The notes: generated by a model from the sequence alone, not told the origin. 64,000 nt of DNA from Microcoleus vaginatus PCC 9802 (GCA_022701275.1 CP031740.1:135001-199000); one strand, 5' to 3'. Shown: positions 9,080 to 18,897, counted from the stretch's first letter. Made by a program: numbers and translations.

Positions 9080-9355
9080 TGGCGGGTTATTCCTGTTTGG
9101 TGTAGTTTGGTGAAAATTAGAGTCAAATAGACTGACCTGTGTATCCAATTTAACTTTATTTTTCTAAAGGCAGGCACAGGGTATAATTTTTCACTGCAAT
9201 ATAAAAATTAAAAATTCTAGGATGCTAAATTTGGGGGCTAGTTGGGAGTTCTGCCTTTGGACAACTGCTCTCTGAGTGCTGACGAAAGTGGGTATAACCT
9301 TAAACGGCTATGTGTTATCGTTTTGTGCAAGCTGTCCACTATATATATAGGGCAT

Positions 9356-11194
9356 ATGGGGATGAAAAATCACGCTTGTATTGCAATAGGCATCAATCAA
9401 TATCAGTTACTCCAGCCTTTGAATTATGCCCAAGAGGATGCAGAGGCCCTGTACGGTTTTTTGACTGAGGAGGCGGGTTTTGCGCCGGATGGATGTCTGC
9501 TGATGACCGATAGCTCGCCGTCGCTGTGGGGTCAATCTACGTATCCAAATCGGGAAAATATTCTGAGATTGACACAAAGCCTCTGCGCGGAACATGTGCA
9601 ACAGGGAGATTTACTCTGGTGTTTTTTTAGCGGCTACGGTGTCAGCTATGAAGGTAAAGATTATTTGATGCCGGTTGACGGAAATCCGGCTGACATTCAG
9701 GGTACGGGGATTCCGGTAGAGTTGCTGTTGAATACTCTGAAAAACGCTCCTACGGAAACGGTATTGGTGCTGGTTGATATGAACCGCAGCCAGATTGTGA
9801 AAGCGGGGGAAACGATCGGCTCTCAAACGGTCGAGCTGGCGCGGGAACTGGAAATCCCCACGGTGCTTTCTTGTCGCCCGAATCAAGTTTCGCGGGAAAC
9901 TTCGGCTTTGCGTCAGGGGTTTTTTACGACGGCGCTTTTGGAGGGGCTACGCTCGGGACAGTGCATGACCATTAAGGGTTTAGACCGTTTTTTGAGCGAT
10001 CGACTGCCGGAGCTGTGTGACCACCATTTGCGTCCGAAACAAGAACCTTTGATGGTGGTGAATCCTCCGGGAAAGGCTAATTTGGTGATTTTGCCGGATG
10101 CTTCAGGGGTACCAACTGCTGCGTTGGCCGGACGCAACGGCAATATGACGGTTGGTACGGCTGATGGGTTCGATCGCCCGCAAATGGCGACAGCTACGGC
10201 TCGAATAGATCTGCCTCCGGCAGTTCGCAACGCTCAGGATTTGCCGGTTGAGAAGCCGCCTGTGTCGCAGCCAAATGCTGTGGCCCCTGCCGATCGGGGG
10301 GGCGATCGACCGAACTTGCAAAAGCCGCAGGATGAGCATAACGGGGGATCGGATAAGTCATTTTTGCAGCAGCTAATTTTGTGGAGTTCAGCTACGGCTT
10401 TGGTGCTGCTGTTGGGTGTTTTTGTGACGAACAAATCAATTTTTATTGGTCAGCAGGAAGGAGATCCTCGATCGCCTGCTGAAAATGCCCAAAACTCTGG
10501 ATCTCAAAAATTTACTGGTACTGGGGGGTCGCAGAACCAACCGCGGGCGGTGCAAGCAGGGACTGGAACCAAGCAGCCACCATCGAGCCAGCAGGTGTGG
10601 GCTGAGGCGAAAACTTTCCTCAAGGATGGTTCGGCTTCTAGTTTTAATAAAGCAGTGGTTAAGGCTCGAACGATTCCGGCTAACGATCCGCTCTACCCGC
10701 AGGCTCAGCAGGATATTGAGCGCTGGAGTTTGACAATTTTGGATATAGCTAATGGGCGGGCTGCTCGGGGCGATTTCCAGGGGGCGATCGGGGCAGCTAA
10801 ATTGATGCCTGATGTCAATCAGCCTGTTTACAATCAGTCGAAACAGGCGATCGCTCAGTGGGAGGAGCTATCCAAAGACCAGGATGTAAATATTGCTTTG
10901 CTATCGGCTGCTAAGGGTCAAATTAAGCGGGGGGTTGCCTCTTCTTACAGTAAAGGCATCCAGCAAGCTAATAAAATTGAACCCGGTCAGCCGAAGTATG
11001 AAGAAGCTCAACAGTTAATTGGAGAGTGGAGCGAAAGTATTCTCAAAATTTCTCAGTTGCGCGGCTCTCAAGGAAAGCTGAAAGAGGCAGTTGAAGCTGC
11101 TTCGCTGGTGCCGTCGGGTACTAAGAGTTATCAGCCTGCTCAGAAGGAGATCGCCAATTGGAAAACTAAGCTGCAACGCCAGAAAAAAGGTTGA
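9356..11194 (+). CDS. Caspase-fold (peptidase C14) protein without catalytic residues, membrane-anchored
   Basis: 612 residues. The N-terminal 250 form a caspase/p20-like domain (ACIAIGINQY, ALYGFLTEEAGF). Where active orthocaspases have SGHG, this has SGYG with Tyr94, and where they have a D-x-C motif it has D-M-N with Asn143. Both members of the His-Cys dyad are replaced, so it should be a pseudo-enzyme. A low-complexity linker leads to one hydrophobic helix (about 339-358). The C-terminal 220 residues carry three related helical repeats of 60-70 residues with a YPQAQQDIERW-type pattern, also seen in the gene at 50553. Start ATG 9356 (ATG 9362 is possible); the frame extends upstream to 9242 without support. 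Probably a membrane scaffold. It is divergent from the V4R operon. Confidence 0.85.
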   Translation: MGMKNHACIAIGINQYQLLQPLNYAQEDAEALYGFLTEEAGFAPDGCLLMTDSSPSLWGQSTYPNRENILRLTQSLCAEHVQQGDLLWCFFSGYGVSYEGKDYLMPVDGNPADIQGTGIPVELLLNTLKNAPTETVLVLVDMNRSQIVKAGETIGSQTVELARELEIPTVLSCRPNQVSRETSALRQGFFTTALLEGLRSGQCMTIKGLDRFLSDRLPELCDHHLRPKQEPLMVVNPPGKANLVILPDASGVPTAALAGRNGNMTVGTADGFDRPQMATATARIDLPPAVRNAQDLPVEKPPVSQPNAVAPADRGGDRPNLQKPQDEHNGGSDKSFLQQLILWSSATALVLLLGVFVTNKSIFIGQQEGDPRSPAENAQNSGSQKFTGTGGSQNQPRAVQAGTGTKQPPSSQQVWAEAKTFLKDGSASSFNKAVVKARTIPANDPLYPQAQQDIERWSLTILDIANGRAARGDFQGAIGAAKLMPDVNQPVYNQSKQAIAQWEELSKDQDVNIALLSAAKGQIKRGVASSYSKGIQQANKIEPGQPKYEEAQQLIGEWSESILKISQLRGSQGKLKEAVEAASLVPSGTKSYQPAQKEIANWKTKLQRQKKG

Positions 11195-11201
11195 TTTAGT
11201 T

Positions 11202-11234
11202 GATAATTTCTCGGTTTCCCACCGGGAAATTATC
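11202..11234 (+). terminator. Hairpin terminator after the caspase-like gene
   Basis: A nearly perfect stem starts 8 bases after the stop codon: GATAATTTC pairs with GAAATTATC, and CGGT with ACCG, around a TTCCC loop. The T-tract is weak. Confidence 0.6.
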
Positions 11235-11340
11235 TTAGCGACTGGCCGCAATAGGTAGATAGGGCGCTCGATACCTCTTGACACTGCAAAAAGAGATCTA
11301 CACATCGATAATTTAAAACCAATAATTTTATTAAGCATTG

Positions 11341-11366
11341 CCCCTCGCGCAGAAGCTGCGGAGGGG
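11341..11366 (+). terminator. GC-rich hairpin followed by ATTTTAT
   Basis: CCCCTC...GAGGGG outer stem with CGCA/TGCG inner stem and a GAAGC loop, followed by an A/T tail. It may be a second terminator for the caspase-like transcript. Confidence 0.5.
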
Positions 11367-12702
11367 ATTTTATATGCTGCCTGGTCGGTTCCTCTTTGTA
11401 GAGTGAAAGATATCTTATGGGTTGGTTAATTGGGGTTGCGTAATAGCGGGATGATTTTAATTTTTTTTATGGGATGGGCTCTCGTATCCCGAAGGCGTGT
11501 ATTTTCACAGCAGGTGGGACGCCTAACCCCTACTCCCCACAATAATCCTCAAATGGTGTAACGTCGGTTAATTAATATTTTTAATTCACGTGCAGAGTTC
11601 CCTAAATCCACGCCTCCAACGTCAAAAACCATTGTTTTTAACAATAAGGATGGCTGTAAAGATATTTTTTTGAAACACTAAGTTGATAAATAAACCGTAA
11701 ATTAGTTAATTTTAAGTTTCAATTAAAAGAGCTAATTAGTGAATTTATCAAGTTGAATTATTAGCTTAATCTAGAGTTAATTCTAACTTTAGTAAATAGC
11801 TCATGTGGTAAGAGTGAATTGCTATTAAACGCCAATGGCAAAGGCAAAATCGCCTTAAAAAAATAGGGTATGCAGAGTTAATTTGTTTTACCCCTATTGG
11901 TGGGCTATTAGGAGCGATCAACGGATGGAAGACTGTTTAAACGGGTGCTGTTTTTAAATTCTTAGCAGTGAGGGATATGTTATGAATTATACAAAATGAG
12001 CACTTATTGGCAATTATAGCGGACGAGCGATCGCTCCTAAGGAATTCAGGAAACAGATTCACCGCCACACAGCACAAAATATCTGGATTGGCAAGCTGCG
12101 AGTCTTCCTTTCCCCGGACATCGCTAAGGTGCCTTAATTAACACAAATAAGGGCTTTGCAAGAAAATCCAAAAAATATATCCTTGAGAAACAAGAATAAA
12201 AACTTACTCGCTTATTGTAGCCCCGGTAACAACACGTATGCCTGAAGTTGTAGTCCACAGCCAAGCCGACGGGACGATCTAAATCAATAGGGTGATGTGG
12301 CAGTGTCCGGGTGTTAAGAGGGGCGCTCGAAGAGGAATGTTCCCCGAGGGATCACTTCCCAATCGGGGAGGGTAAAACCTATGAAGGCAAGGAGTTGGAG
12401 ACAATGCTGAACTTTTTGAGTTCCGGAGAGTAGCGTTAGCACTAAACTCTGCCGTATTGTGGAAATTGAGCCAAATTTGTAACAGTTCTTAACTATAAAT
12501 AATTCTGCCAAAACTGCTAGCATAGTGACACTTTTGCTAGCAAAAACAGATAAAGTAAATAAAGTTGGCTAGCTCTAGACGCCCCGATCCCCATCCTGGG
12601 GATGTTGAATCAATTTGATTCATACCAAGTGGTTTTAGAGTTACAATCGGAACCAAAGCATCGCTATTTAACTGAGTTCTTTACTTACTTTTACTTTCAG
12701 CT
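11367..12702. other. 1.3-kb region without recognised genes
   Basis: It contains an AT-rich half (11570-11870), then a more GC-balanced, possibly structured half (12180-12540) with several short inverted repeats, for example ATCCCC/GGGGAT near 12590 and TGAATCA/TGATTCA near 12605. One short frame at 11818-11940 encodes 40 residues with a hydrophobic Gly-rich end, but has no standard start codon. No RNase P, tmRNA, SRP or 6S signature was recognised. Confidence 0.4.
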
Positions 12703-12927
12703 ATGAACGTGGATTTTATCAAAGCCCAAGTCAGGTTGCTACAGGGTGCAAGTTCATCGGAGCGAGAAACCCTTATTAAAAACATCGGCGTCTGTGCTGG
12801 CGTGATCCGACCGGGAGAGTATGTGACTCCGCAACGGAAGCACGCCATCACTCTGTGGCTGCAAACAAATGCGGTTCGCCTCCGGCTTCCCCAACTTCCT
12901 CTGGACTTATCCGGCCAAAAGCCTTAA
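12703..12927 (+). CDS. Small conserved-looking hypothetical protein
   Basis: 74 residues, MNVDFIKAQVRLLQ start, mixed charge, soluble, no signal peptide. The composition and lack of an overlapping longer frame suggest a real gene. No domain was recognised and the Shine-Dalgarno is weak. It stands alone between gene-poor stretches; function unknown. Confidence 0.5.
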   Translation: MNVDFIKAQVRLLQGASSSERETLIKNIGVCAGVIRPGEYVTPQRKHAITLWLQTNAVRLRLPQLPLDLSGQKP

Positions 12928-13554
12928 CAGGGAAGTAATCAAGAGGTAGGGACAGAATCAAAGAAATTAGTCAATCTTACCTAAAAGTGCTTTTTTATTG
13001 AGCTGTACAGGATCAATGAAACACGATTAAGATTGAAAAAATGTTTGTAGGGAAAGTTGGGCTCGAAAACGCGCCTGGGGACAAGAAGCGCCCGACCGCC
13101 TTGGTCGAACAGGAAGTGAGCGTCAAACCTGCTCTCAAAGTAGATTTGACTAAGTTTCACAGAACGGATTATTGTGCACAACTATAACCTGGGTTATTTG
13201 CTTTTAGATTTGAGATTCACGATTTAGCTCGTATTGGATAAATAGGCTATTTGTGGATCGCCTGAAAAATTATCCTATTCAATAGGTATAACTAATTACA
13301 GGGGCAGTCATTGAACTGCCCTTACTTTTGAACCTCGGGGGGGAAATGCTGCCAGTTACAATAAACGCATCTACTTGCAGATAGAGTTTAGGTAAACTCT
13401 CATGTAAGCTGCAGCGCCTCTATATTATCTGTTATGTTCGAGATGGGGAGAGGGGGAGAGGGTTGGACGAGCTTTAAAAGGGAACTAATATCATCAAACA
13501 GAACGAGTTATTACAATTCACTTGCTTTCTAATATATTTTTCCACAAAAATACT
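12928..13554. other. Gene-poor stretch with one terminator-like hairpin
   Basis: No convincing gene; a 66-codon minus-strand frame at 12981-13181 has no support. A GGGCAGT/ACTGCCC hairpin occupies 13302-13321. The final 100 bases contain an AT-rich segment that may hold the promoter of the next gene. Confidence 0.4.
13302..13321. terminator. 7-bp GGGCAGT hairpin
   Basis: GGGCAGT, a 6-base loop and ACTGCCC, followed by TTACTTTTG. It is terminator-like on the plus strand, but far from any gene end (about 375 bases after the small hypothetical gene). Confidence 0.35.
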
Positions 13555-13806
13555 GTGAGCAAAAAACAAAAATTTCCTTATTTAGTTGGTTCCCGATGGA
13601 CTTCACACCAAAAAACTTGGGGGTGGCGACACTTTCAAGTGGTCAACCGAAAAAACGAAGGTAAATGGGTATTTGCAGAAATGGTGGCGGCTTGCGATCC
13701 AAGTGTCCGTTTTTGGCTCAACGCCGCACAACTCAAAGACAGATCGCTCTGGCAAGCTGGATGGCAGTCTACGCAAGAATTAGAGGAATTAGAAACAGCA
13801 GACTAA
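13555..13806 (+). CDS. TIGR02450-type tryptophan-rich small protein
   Basis: 83 residues, Trp-rich (six Trp), with the pattern GSRWTS, then HFQVV, then a C-terminal LKDRSLWQAGW. This matches my memory of the TIGR02450/DUF2389 family of small proteins of unknown function found in cyanobacteria and proteobacteria. A GTG at 13555 was chosen because the family begins a few residues before the SRWTS motif; a TTG at 13522 gives 11 more residues. No signal peptide. Confidence 0.72.
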   Translation: MSKKQKFPYLVGSRWTSHQKTWGWRHFQVVNRKNEGKWVFAEMVAACDPSVRFWLNAAQLKDRSLWQAGWQSTQELEELETAD

Positions 13807-13871
13807 AAGACAGCGCTGTGGGGTAGAGTGAGGTAGACAGGGGTAATGACTAATAGCAACAGGGTAAAATA

Positions 13872-14543
13872 ATGAAAAAAAAAGTTGTCTTATTGGTGTG
13901 TTTGCTAATTAGTGCTGCATTAGGCGGTGGATTTTCCGAAGTGTCGATCGCAATCAAGGCGATCAATCGCAGCAATATTCTGTCTGCCGATATTCCAACT
14001 CCTGCAGCGGACTTGTCCAGCCTAGCCCTTACCTTACAAGACTTGCCCGCAGGTTTTACAGAGATGCCACCTGCCACTATCAAAAACATAGTCAGCCGTA
14101 CCCCAAACTTTAAACCAGCAAGCGTTTTTGGTTATTACAAGAACGATGACCAGCAGTTTCAAGTAGTCACAGGATTTACAGCGCAACTGCCCAACCGGAT
14201 CGATCGAGCTAAATTTGATGCTGAAATCGGTGAAGGGAGTTTTGCACAACAGTTCTCCCAAGGTTTAAACACTCGTAACAAGGAATTTCAGTTTGCTAAT
14301 CTTACCGCTTTAACCTTAGAAGACAAGATTGGCGAGGTATCGGCTGGGTGGAAAACTCAAGGAAAAATACAAGGTGTAACCATGAATGTCGAACTCGCGC
14401 TGTTTCGGCGGGGAAAAATAGGAAGTTTTATGGCGATTATGTATCTCGACGGCACTAAACCGACTATCACGATTAGCGATGCAGCACGCAAATTAGACAG
14501 CAGGATGATGGAATTGAAACCCGACTTAACTCAACCGCAATAA
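13872..14543 (+). CDS. Exported hypothetical protein
   Basis: 223 residues with a classical signal peptide: KKK followed by a hydrophobic stretch VVLLVCLLISAALGGG in the first 22 residues. The mature part has alternating beta-strand-like segments and the motif LPAGFTEMPP, frequent in cyanobacterial periplasmic or thylakoid-lumen proteins. No catalytic motif was found. The start ATG follows an AGGG 5-7 bases upstream. It stands alone; function unknown. Confidence 0.75.
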   Translation: MKKKVVLLVCLLISAALGGGFSEVSIAIKAINRSNILSADIPTPAADLSSLALTLQDLPAGFTEMPPATIKNIVSRTPNFKPASVFGYYKNDDQQFQVVTGFTAQLPNRIDRAKFDAEIGEGSFAQQFSQGLNTRNKEFQFANLTALTLEDKIGEVSAGWKTQGKIQGVTMNVELALFRRGKIGSFMAIMYLDGTKPTITISDAARKLDSRMMELKPDLTQPQ

Positions 14544-14914
14544 TTGGGTCCTGCAAGCTGTAAAAAAAATCAGTTTTCTACCTGCAGATGGCCCTGAGAT
14601 TAGTTACACTAAAAAAACTCGTGTATAAATAGCAAATAAACTGGGTTTTTCTGGTATCAGTACCGATGAATATCAGCAGAGATGTTAGTAGATAGAACCT
14701 GGTTTCTGCGTCCAGGAATGATATCATCTGTGTTGAATTGACCGTTATAAAATTTTGTCGCCTCGTTGGGGCGGGTTTATAAATATGGTGGATGTGAATT
14801 ACAGATTATTGGTGAAACTCGCCACAACAAGTATTGTGGTTAATTTACCCGACATGATATGACTGAGAAGAAAGAACCTTGTTTCCAGTAAATTATACCG
14901 AAATACCTATATCT
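14544..14914. other. Intergenic stretch, no gene seen
   Basis: AT-rich DNA with no open frame of interest. A GGTTTCTGCGTCCAGG stretch (14701-14716) resembles fragments near 17200, suggesting a weakly conserved dispersed repeat. Confidence 0.35.
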
Positions 14915-15712
14915 GTGTCTCTTTCTCTGCAAAAAGCCTGCAATATTTACAAGAAAATCCTCGTTCTCAATGACCATTCGGTCAGGATTGAAGCCGGAGA
15001 AATGTTCGGTTTCCTAGACCCCAACGGTGCCGGAAAATAGACCACAATTCGGATGCTGACTACCCTGACTAAGCCCAGCAGCGGTCAAATCCAGGTAGCT
15101 GGATATGACGTGATGCGGCAAAGCTTGCAAGTGAAACAGTGCATAAGCGTCTTGATCCAACAAATCAGTGTTGATAATCAGCTTTCAGTATGGGAAAATA
15201 TGGAGTTTCACGGCTCGATGCACCACATTCCCAACCAGAAACGGCAACAGTTCATTAAACAGTGGTTGGAATATGTAGGATTAGCAGAAAGGCGAGATGA
15301 TTTAGTAAAAAAATTGTGGGGAATGAACAAAAGGTTGCAAATTACCAGAGGACTTTGGCACGAGGCGCCAATCTTATTTTTGGAGGAAACGACGGTACGG
15401 TTAGACCCGCAAAGGCTGTGATTCTGGGAAATTATTTGAGATTTGAACAAGCAGGGAATGAAAATGCTGTTGACAACGCATTATATGGATGAAGTGGAGT
15501 ATTTGTGCGATCGCATCGGCATTATGGACGGCGGCAAGCTAATTAAACTAGGAACGTTGGATCAACTGCAGCAGGAACATGACCAAGAGTTAGTGATGAA
15601 ACAAATATGCGTTCGCTGGAAATATAAGTTTTTTCCTACTCTGGAAGAAGCCGATTTATATCTGGATGGCAAAGATGATAAAAAGGGAATGATGGTTCTT
15701 CCTTCTAATTGA
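14915..15712 (+). pseudogene. ABC-transporter ATPase pseudogene (DrrA-like) with three in-frame stops
   Basis: Reading one frame from GTG 14915 gives a DrrA-type ATP-binding protein: GEMFGFLDPNGAGK (Walker A), SGQIQVAGYDV, LFLEE (degenerate Walker B), then LTTHYMDEVEYLCDRIGIMDGG with the switch His. Stops interrupt it at 15038 (TAG, at the Walker A Ser/Thr position), 15419 (TGA) and 15437 (TGA). There is no frameshift over 800 bases. The ABC signature LSGG is degraded to LWGM and the Walker B DEPT to EETT, so the protein had lost function or is decaying. No permease gene is next to it. Confidence 0.85.
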
Positions 15713-16149
15713 GAGGATATTTTTGTAGAATAGCGGAGGGGCAGACAGTTAGATTGATAAATAGCTAATCGCTAAGTTTGATACTCAAACGTGGTAAATT
15801 GGCGATTAACAATGCTATTTTTTTAGCAAAAACATCGGAATCCTGGGAAGCAAAAAAAGTTGAACGCTCTACTTCTAGCCGTTAGGGCCGCCATGACGCA
15901 CCCTATATATAAATTTTATGCGTCCCGGACTGAGATAAAAAAAAATAAAATTGAAATAGTTGGGTTTTGTTCCTCCACCTAACCTACACTATTAATCATT
16001 TGTGTAAGGGCAATGTTTATTACCAATTCTCATTATTCACGACACGGAAGTTAGTGAGATACGGATAGCTGTTGTTTTCCTGATTCCTTCTTCTTTCTTG
16101 CTTTCTCCTTCTTCTTTCAACGTCCCAATTCCTAATTACTAATTCCCAA
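15713..16149. other. Intergenic stretch upstream of scpB
   Basis: No gene. It contains a TGACGCACCCTA fragment (15893-15904) matching the palindrome at 35167-35228, and AATTCC/AATTACT heptamer-like repeats just ahead of scpB. Confidence 0.4.
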
Positions 16150-16665
16150 ATGACTCGCTTAGCCACAACAATAGAAGCCATACTTTACCTAAAAGGTCAG
16201 CCAGTGTCGATCGCCGAAATTGCCGAGATTGCCAAATGCGATCGAGCCGAAGCCGAAGACGCCATCATCGAACTCATGTCTGACTCGTCCCACCGCGACA
16301 GTGCATTAGAAGTCGTCGAAACCCCCACGGGATACAGTCTGCAACTCAGAGAAGAGTTTGCCAGTTTAATGCAAACTTTAATACCTCCAGAATTAGGTGT
16401 TGGAGCTTTGCGGACGCTGGCTGCGATCGCGCTCAAAGGCGGCATCGCTCAGCCAGATTTAGTTAACTTGCGAGGTTCAGGAGCTTACCAACAAGTGCAG
16501 GAACTTGTTGAAATGGGTTTCGTCCGCAAACGGCGGCCTGCTGAGGGGCGGTCATATTGGTTACAAGTTACCGAGAAATTTCATCGGTACTTTCAAGTAG
16601 ACCAACTGCCAAAACAATTGCAAATTGACTTTCAGGCAAATTTGTACCCAAGCAATGACGAGTAG
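16150..16665 (+). CDS. scpB: Segregation and condensation protein B
   Basis: 171 residues. ScpB forms the SMC-ScpA-ScpB condensin that compacts and segregates the chromosome. Two winged-helix domains are visible: TIEAILYLKGQPVSIAEIAE at the start, and LRTLAAIALKGGIAQPDLVNLRG with the GFVRKRRPAEGRSYWLQVTEKF wing near the end. Length fits the family. Start ATG at 16150. It lies 42 bases ahead of the DUF760 gene, with which it may be cotranscribed; scpA and smc are not in this window. Confidence 0.92.
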   Translation: MTRLATTIEAILYLKGQPVSIAEIAEIAKCDRAEAEDAIIELMSDSSHRDSALEVVETPTGYSLQLREEFASLMQTLIPPELGVGALRTLAAIALKGGIAQPDLVNLRGSGAYQQVQELVEMGFVRKRRPAEGRSYWLQVTEKFHRYFQVDQLPKQLQIDFQANLYPSNDE

Positions 16666-16707
16666 TTTGAAGTAGAATGTAACCAGCCAGAAATTAAGAA
16701 TCGCCAA

Positions 16708-17055
16708 ATGGTTTTTCACCCTGACTTTGACACATCCAATGCCCAACAAACGGCAGTCAATCCACTGCTGAAGTACCTCCAACACCAATCCCCGGAGGTT
16801 CTAGCCCGAGTCGCCAAGTCCGTCAGCCCCGACATCAGAGAAATAATCTCTCATAACGTTCAAGGACTTGTCGGCGTTTTGCCTTCAGAAAATTTTAACG
16901 TCGAAATTACCACAGACCGCGAAAACTTAGCAGGTTTGCTAGCTTCAGCGATGATGACAGGCTATTTTTTGAGGCAAATGGAGCAGAGGATGCACCTAGA
17001 AGAAAATTTAGCAAGCACCAGCTCGATTCAACCCAACTCGCCCAAAGACAAGTAA
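16708..17055 (+). CDS. DUF760 family protein
   Basis: 115 residues with the DUF760 pattern: NPLLKYLQHQSPEVLARVAKSVSPDI, then NVQGLVGVLPSE, then LAGLLASAMMTGYFLRQMEQRM. The family is found in cyanobacteria and chloroplasts; its function is not known to me, and no membrane helix is evident. The start ATG at 16708 lacks a strong ribosome site. It follows scpB closely. Confidence 0.88.
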   Translation: MVFHPDFDTSNAQQTAVNPLLKYLQHQSPEVLARVAKSVSPDIREIISHNVQGLVGVLPSENFNVEITTDRENLAGLLASAMMTGYFLRQMEQRMHLEENLASTSSIQPNSPKDK

Positions 17056-17360
17056 AAAGATCAACGGGTTGGGGAAGCCAGAAAGATGAAAGTTGTTAAG
17101 AAAAACCCATAATCCTGAATCAGGGAGGCACAGGGAATTAAGAAACCGGGCTGTTAACCGGGTATCCCTCGCCCTACACTGAGGATTTTGGTGAAAAAAC
17201 CCGGTTGCTGCATCCAGGACTATAAAGCATCAGATTTATCTTTCATCCTCCACCGTTTGCAACTAATAGCAGTTTCCAAAAAGAATGCAACTGTAGGTAA
17301 GCTCCAAATCCTTATCCCGTAAGTCATTTCCAATTCTTTAATTGAAAACCTCAAATGGTA
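17056..17360. other. Intergenic stretch between convergent genes
   Basis: 305 bases between the DUF760 gene and the Deg protease (convergent). It contains AACCGGG/CCCGGTT repeats (17139-17210 region) that could form terminator-like structures. No gene. Confidence 0.4.
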
Positions 17361-18581
17361 TTACCCACCGGCGGAGCTACCCGATAGGGGAAAAGCACCC
17401 GGACGTACTTTTATATTCTGAACTTGACCCAAACGGTTAATTTCCAGTTCGAGTTCTTTGCCCACAACAGTGTTTTCCACCCGTTCTTGCACGTCCCCGG
17501 GAGTGTTGACTGCAATTCCGTCAACTTTTTGAATGACATCTCCGGCGCGCAAATCGGCTTTTTGAGCGGGGGAATTTTCTACGACTCGCGTCACGGCTAC
17601 GCCTAGATCGAGCGTAATTTTATTATTATCGAGCTGTTTGTTGAGTTCTGCCTTGGTGGCGGCCGTCAAGCTGACCATTTGAATGCCGAGATAGGGATGT
17701 TCGGCTTTACCTTTGGCAAATAACTGATCGGAAACTCGTTTGGCCGTTTCGATCGGAATTGCAAATCCCAAGCCCTGAGCGTCCGCGCGGATAGCGGTAT
17801 TGATGCCAATTACTTCGCCTTGGTCATTGAGTAGCGGCCCGCCAGAATTGCCGGGGTTGATGGCGGCGTCGGTTTGGATGAAGCGGACTCGCTTGTCGGG
17901 GATGCCGACTTGGGAACTCGATCGACCCGTAGCGCTGATAATGCCCACAGTCACGGTATTGTCGAGACCTAAAGGATTGCCGATCGCGATCGCCCACTGT
18001 CCCGGTACAATATTGTCCGATCGACCCAAAGCCACCTGCGGCAGTTCCTTAGCATTAATCTTAACCACAGCGACATCCGTCAGCGGATCGACTCCCTGCA
18101 CCTTACCCTCAAACTCGCGGCCGTCTTTGAGCGTCACCTTGACAGTATCCGTTCCGGAGACAACGTGAGCATTAGTAACGATGCGGCCGTCAGAAGTGAG
18201 AATAAACCCGGAACCCGTACCTCTCTTGACTCGTTCTTCCGGCTGCGGCAAATTTTCCCCAAAAAACCGACGAAACAAAGGATTTTTGAAAGCTTCCGGC
18301 ACTTGATTCGCCACCTTGCTTGAGGCGTCAATCCGCACTACAGCCGGGCCAACTTTTTCGGCTGCTTCAGCAATAAAATTGGGATTGCTGCGATCTACCG
18401 CCCGATTTTCCTGAACTGGAGGAGACGCATAGGGGGGGAGTTGCTGGCGCACTACTGGCAAAACTAATCCGGTTTCCAGATTGTTGGAGCCTTGCAGATA
18501 GCGATTGCCCAACCATCCCAGGCCTCCCCCGATCGACAGCAAAGTCACATAAAGGGTCGTTTGCTTAAAAGATAAACTCAT
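17361..18581 (-). CDS. Deg/HtrA-type serine protease with PDZ domain (HhoA/HhoB-like)
   Basis: 406 residues. A single N-terminal hydrophobic segment (LYVTLLSIGGGLGWLG) acts as signal or anchor, followed by a trypsin-like domain with NAHVV (His), DPLTDVAVVKI (Asp) and NPGNSGGPLL (Ser), then one PDZ domain from PYLGIQMVSL onward. It is a periplasmic or thylakoid quality-control protease degrading misfolded proteins. The catalytic triad is intact. Cyanobacteria usually have three paralogues (HtrA, HhoA, HhoB); I cannot tell which, hence no symbol. It is divergent from the LysM-M23 gene, another envelope protein. Confidence 0.94.
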   Translation of the reverse strand: MSLSFKQTTLYVTLLSIGGGLGWLGNRYLQGSNNLETGLVLPVVRQQLPPYASPPVQENRAVDRSNPNFIAEAAEKVGPAVVRIDASSKVANQVPEAFKNPLFRRFFGENLPQPEERVKRGTGSGFILTSDGRIVTNAHVVSGTDTVKVTLKDGREFEGKVQGVDPLTDVAVVKINAKELPQVALGRSDNIVPGQWAIAIGNPLGLDNTVTVGIISATGRSSSQVGIPDKRVRFIQTDAAINPGNSGGPLLNDQGEVIGINTAIRADAQGLGFAIPIETAKRVSDQLFAKGKAEHPYLGIQMVSLTAATKAELNKQLDNNKITLDLGVAVTRVVENSPAQKADLRAGDVIQKVDGIAVNTPGDVQERVENTVVGKELELEINRLGQVQNIKVRPGAFPLSGSSAGG

Positions 18582-18897
18582 TTAATAACTCCCGTTAAAT
18601 ACTTCATCCCCGCAGACACGTTCCGAATCAAGCATTTTTGTCTTGACGACGGGAAGGAAGCGGGGCGGGGCGTACCGCTTCCTCAAGAACATAGCTGTTA
18701 ACAGGCAGGCGCTGATGGGCATCACAAGCAATTTTTGCCTGATTTCCCCAGAGCGACCAAAACTAATAATTCTCATCCTAACTTGGCTTAGCCTGGGATT
18801 TACAGTATGGGGGACGGCTAGAGCTTTCAAATATGCAGTTTCACTCGACTTGAAAACTGTCAAGTATCCACAGTGAATAATTTTTTCTTTACAGATA
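18582..18897. other. Divergent promoter region
   Basis: 316 bases between two divergent envelope genes. A frame at 18643-18876 (77 codons) contains one hydrophobic stretch, but lacks a ribosome binding site and overlaps a competing frame; I do not call it. The sequence holds the promoters of both neighbours. Confidence 0.4.

Noticed and set aside
12180..12540. A tmRNA, RNase P or SRP RNA in the 12.2-12.5 kb stretch
   Set aside because: Characteristic cores of these RNAs were not found; only short stems are visible.
18643..18876. 77-codon frame between two envelope genes with a hydrophobic stretch
   Set aside because: No ribosome site, overlaps a minus-strand frame and covers the divergent promoter region.
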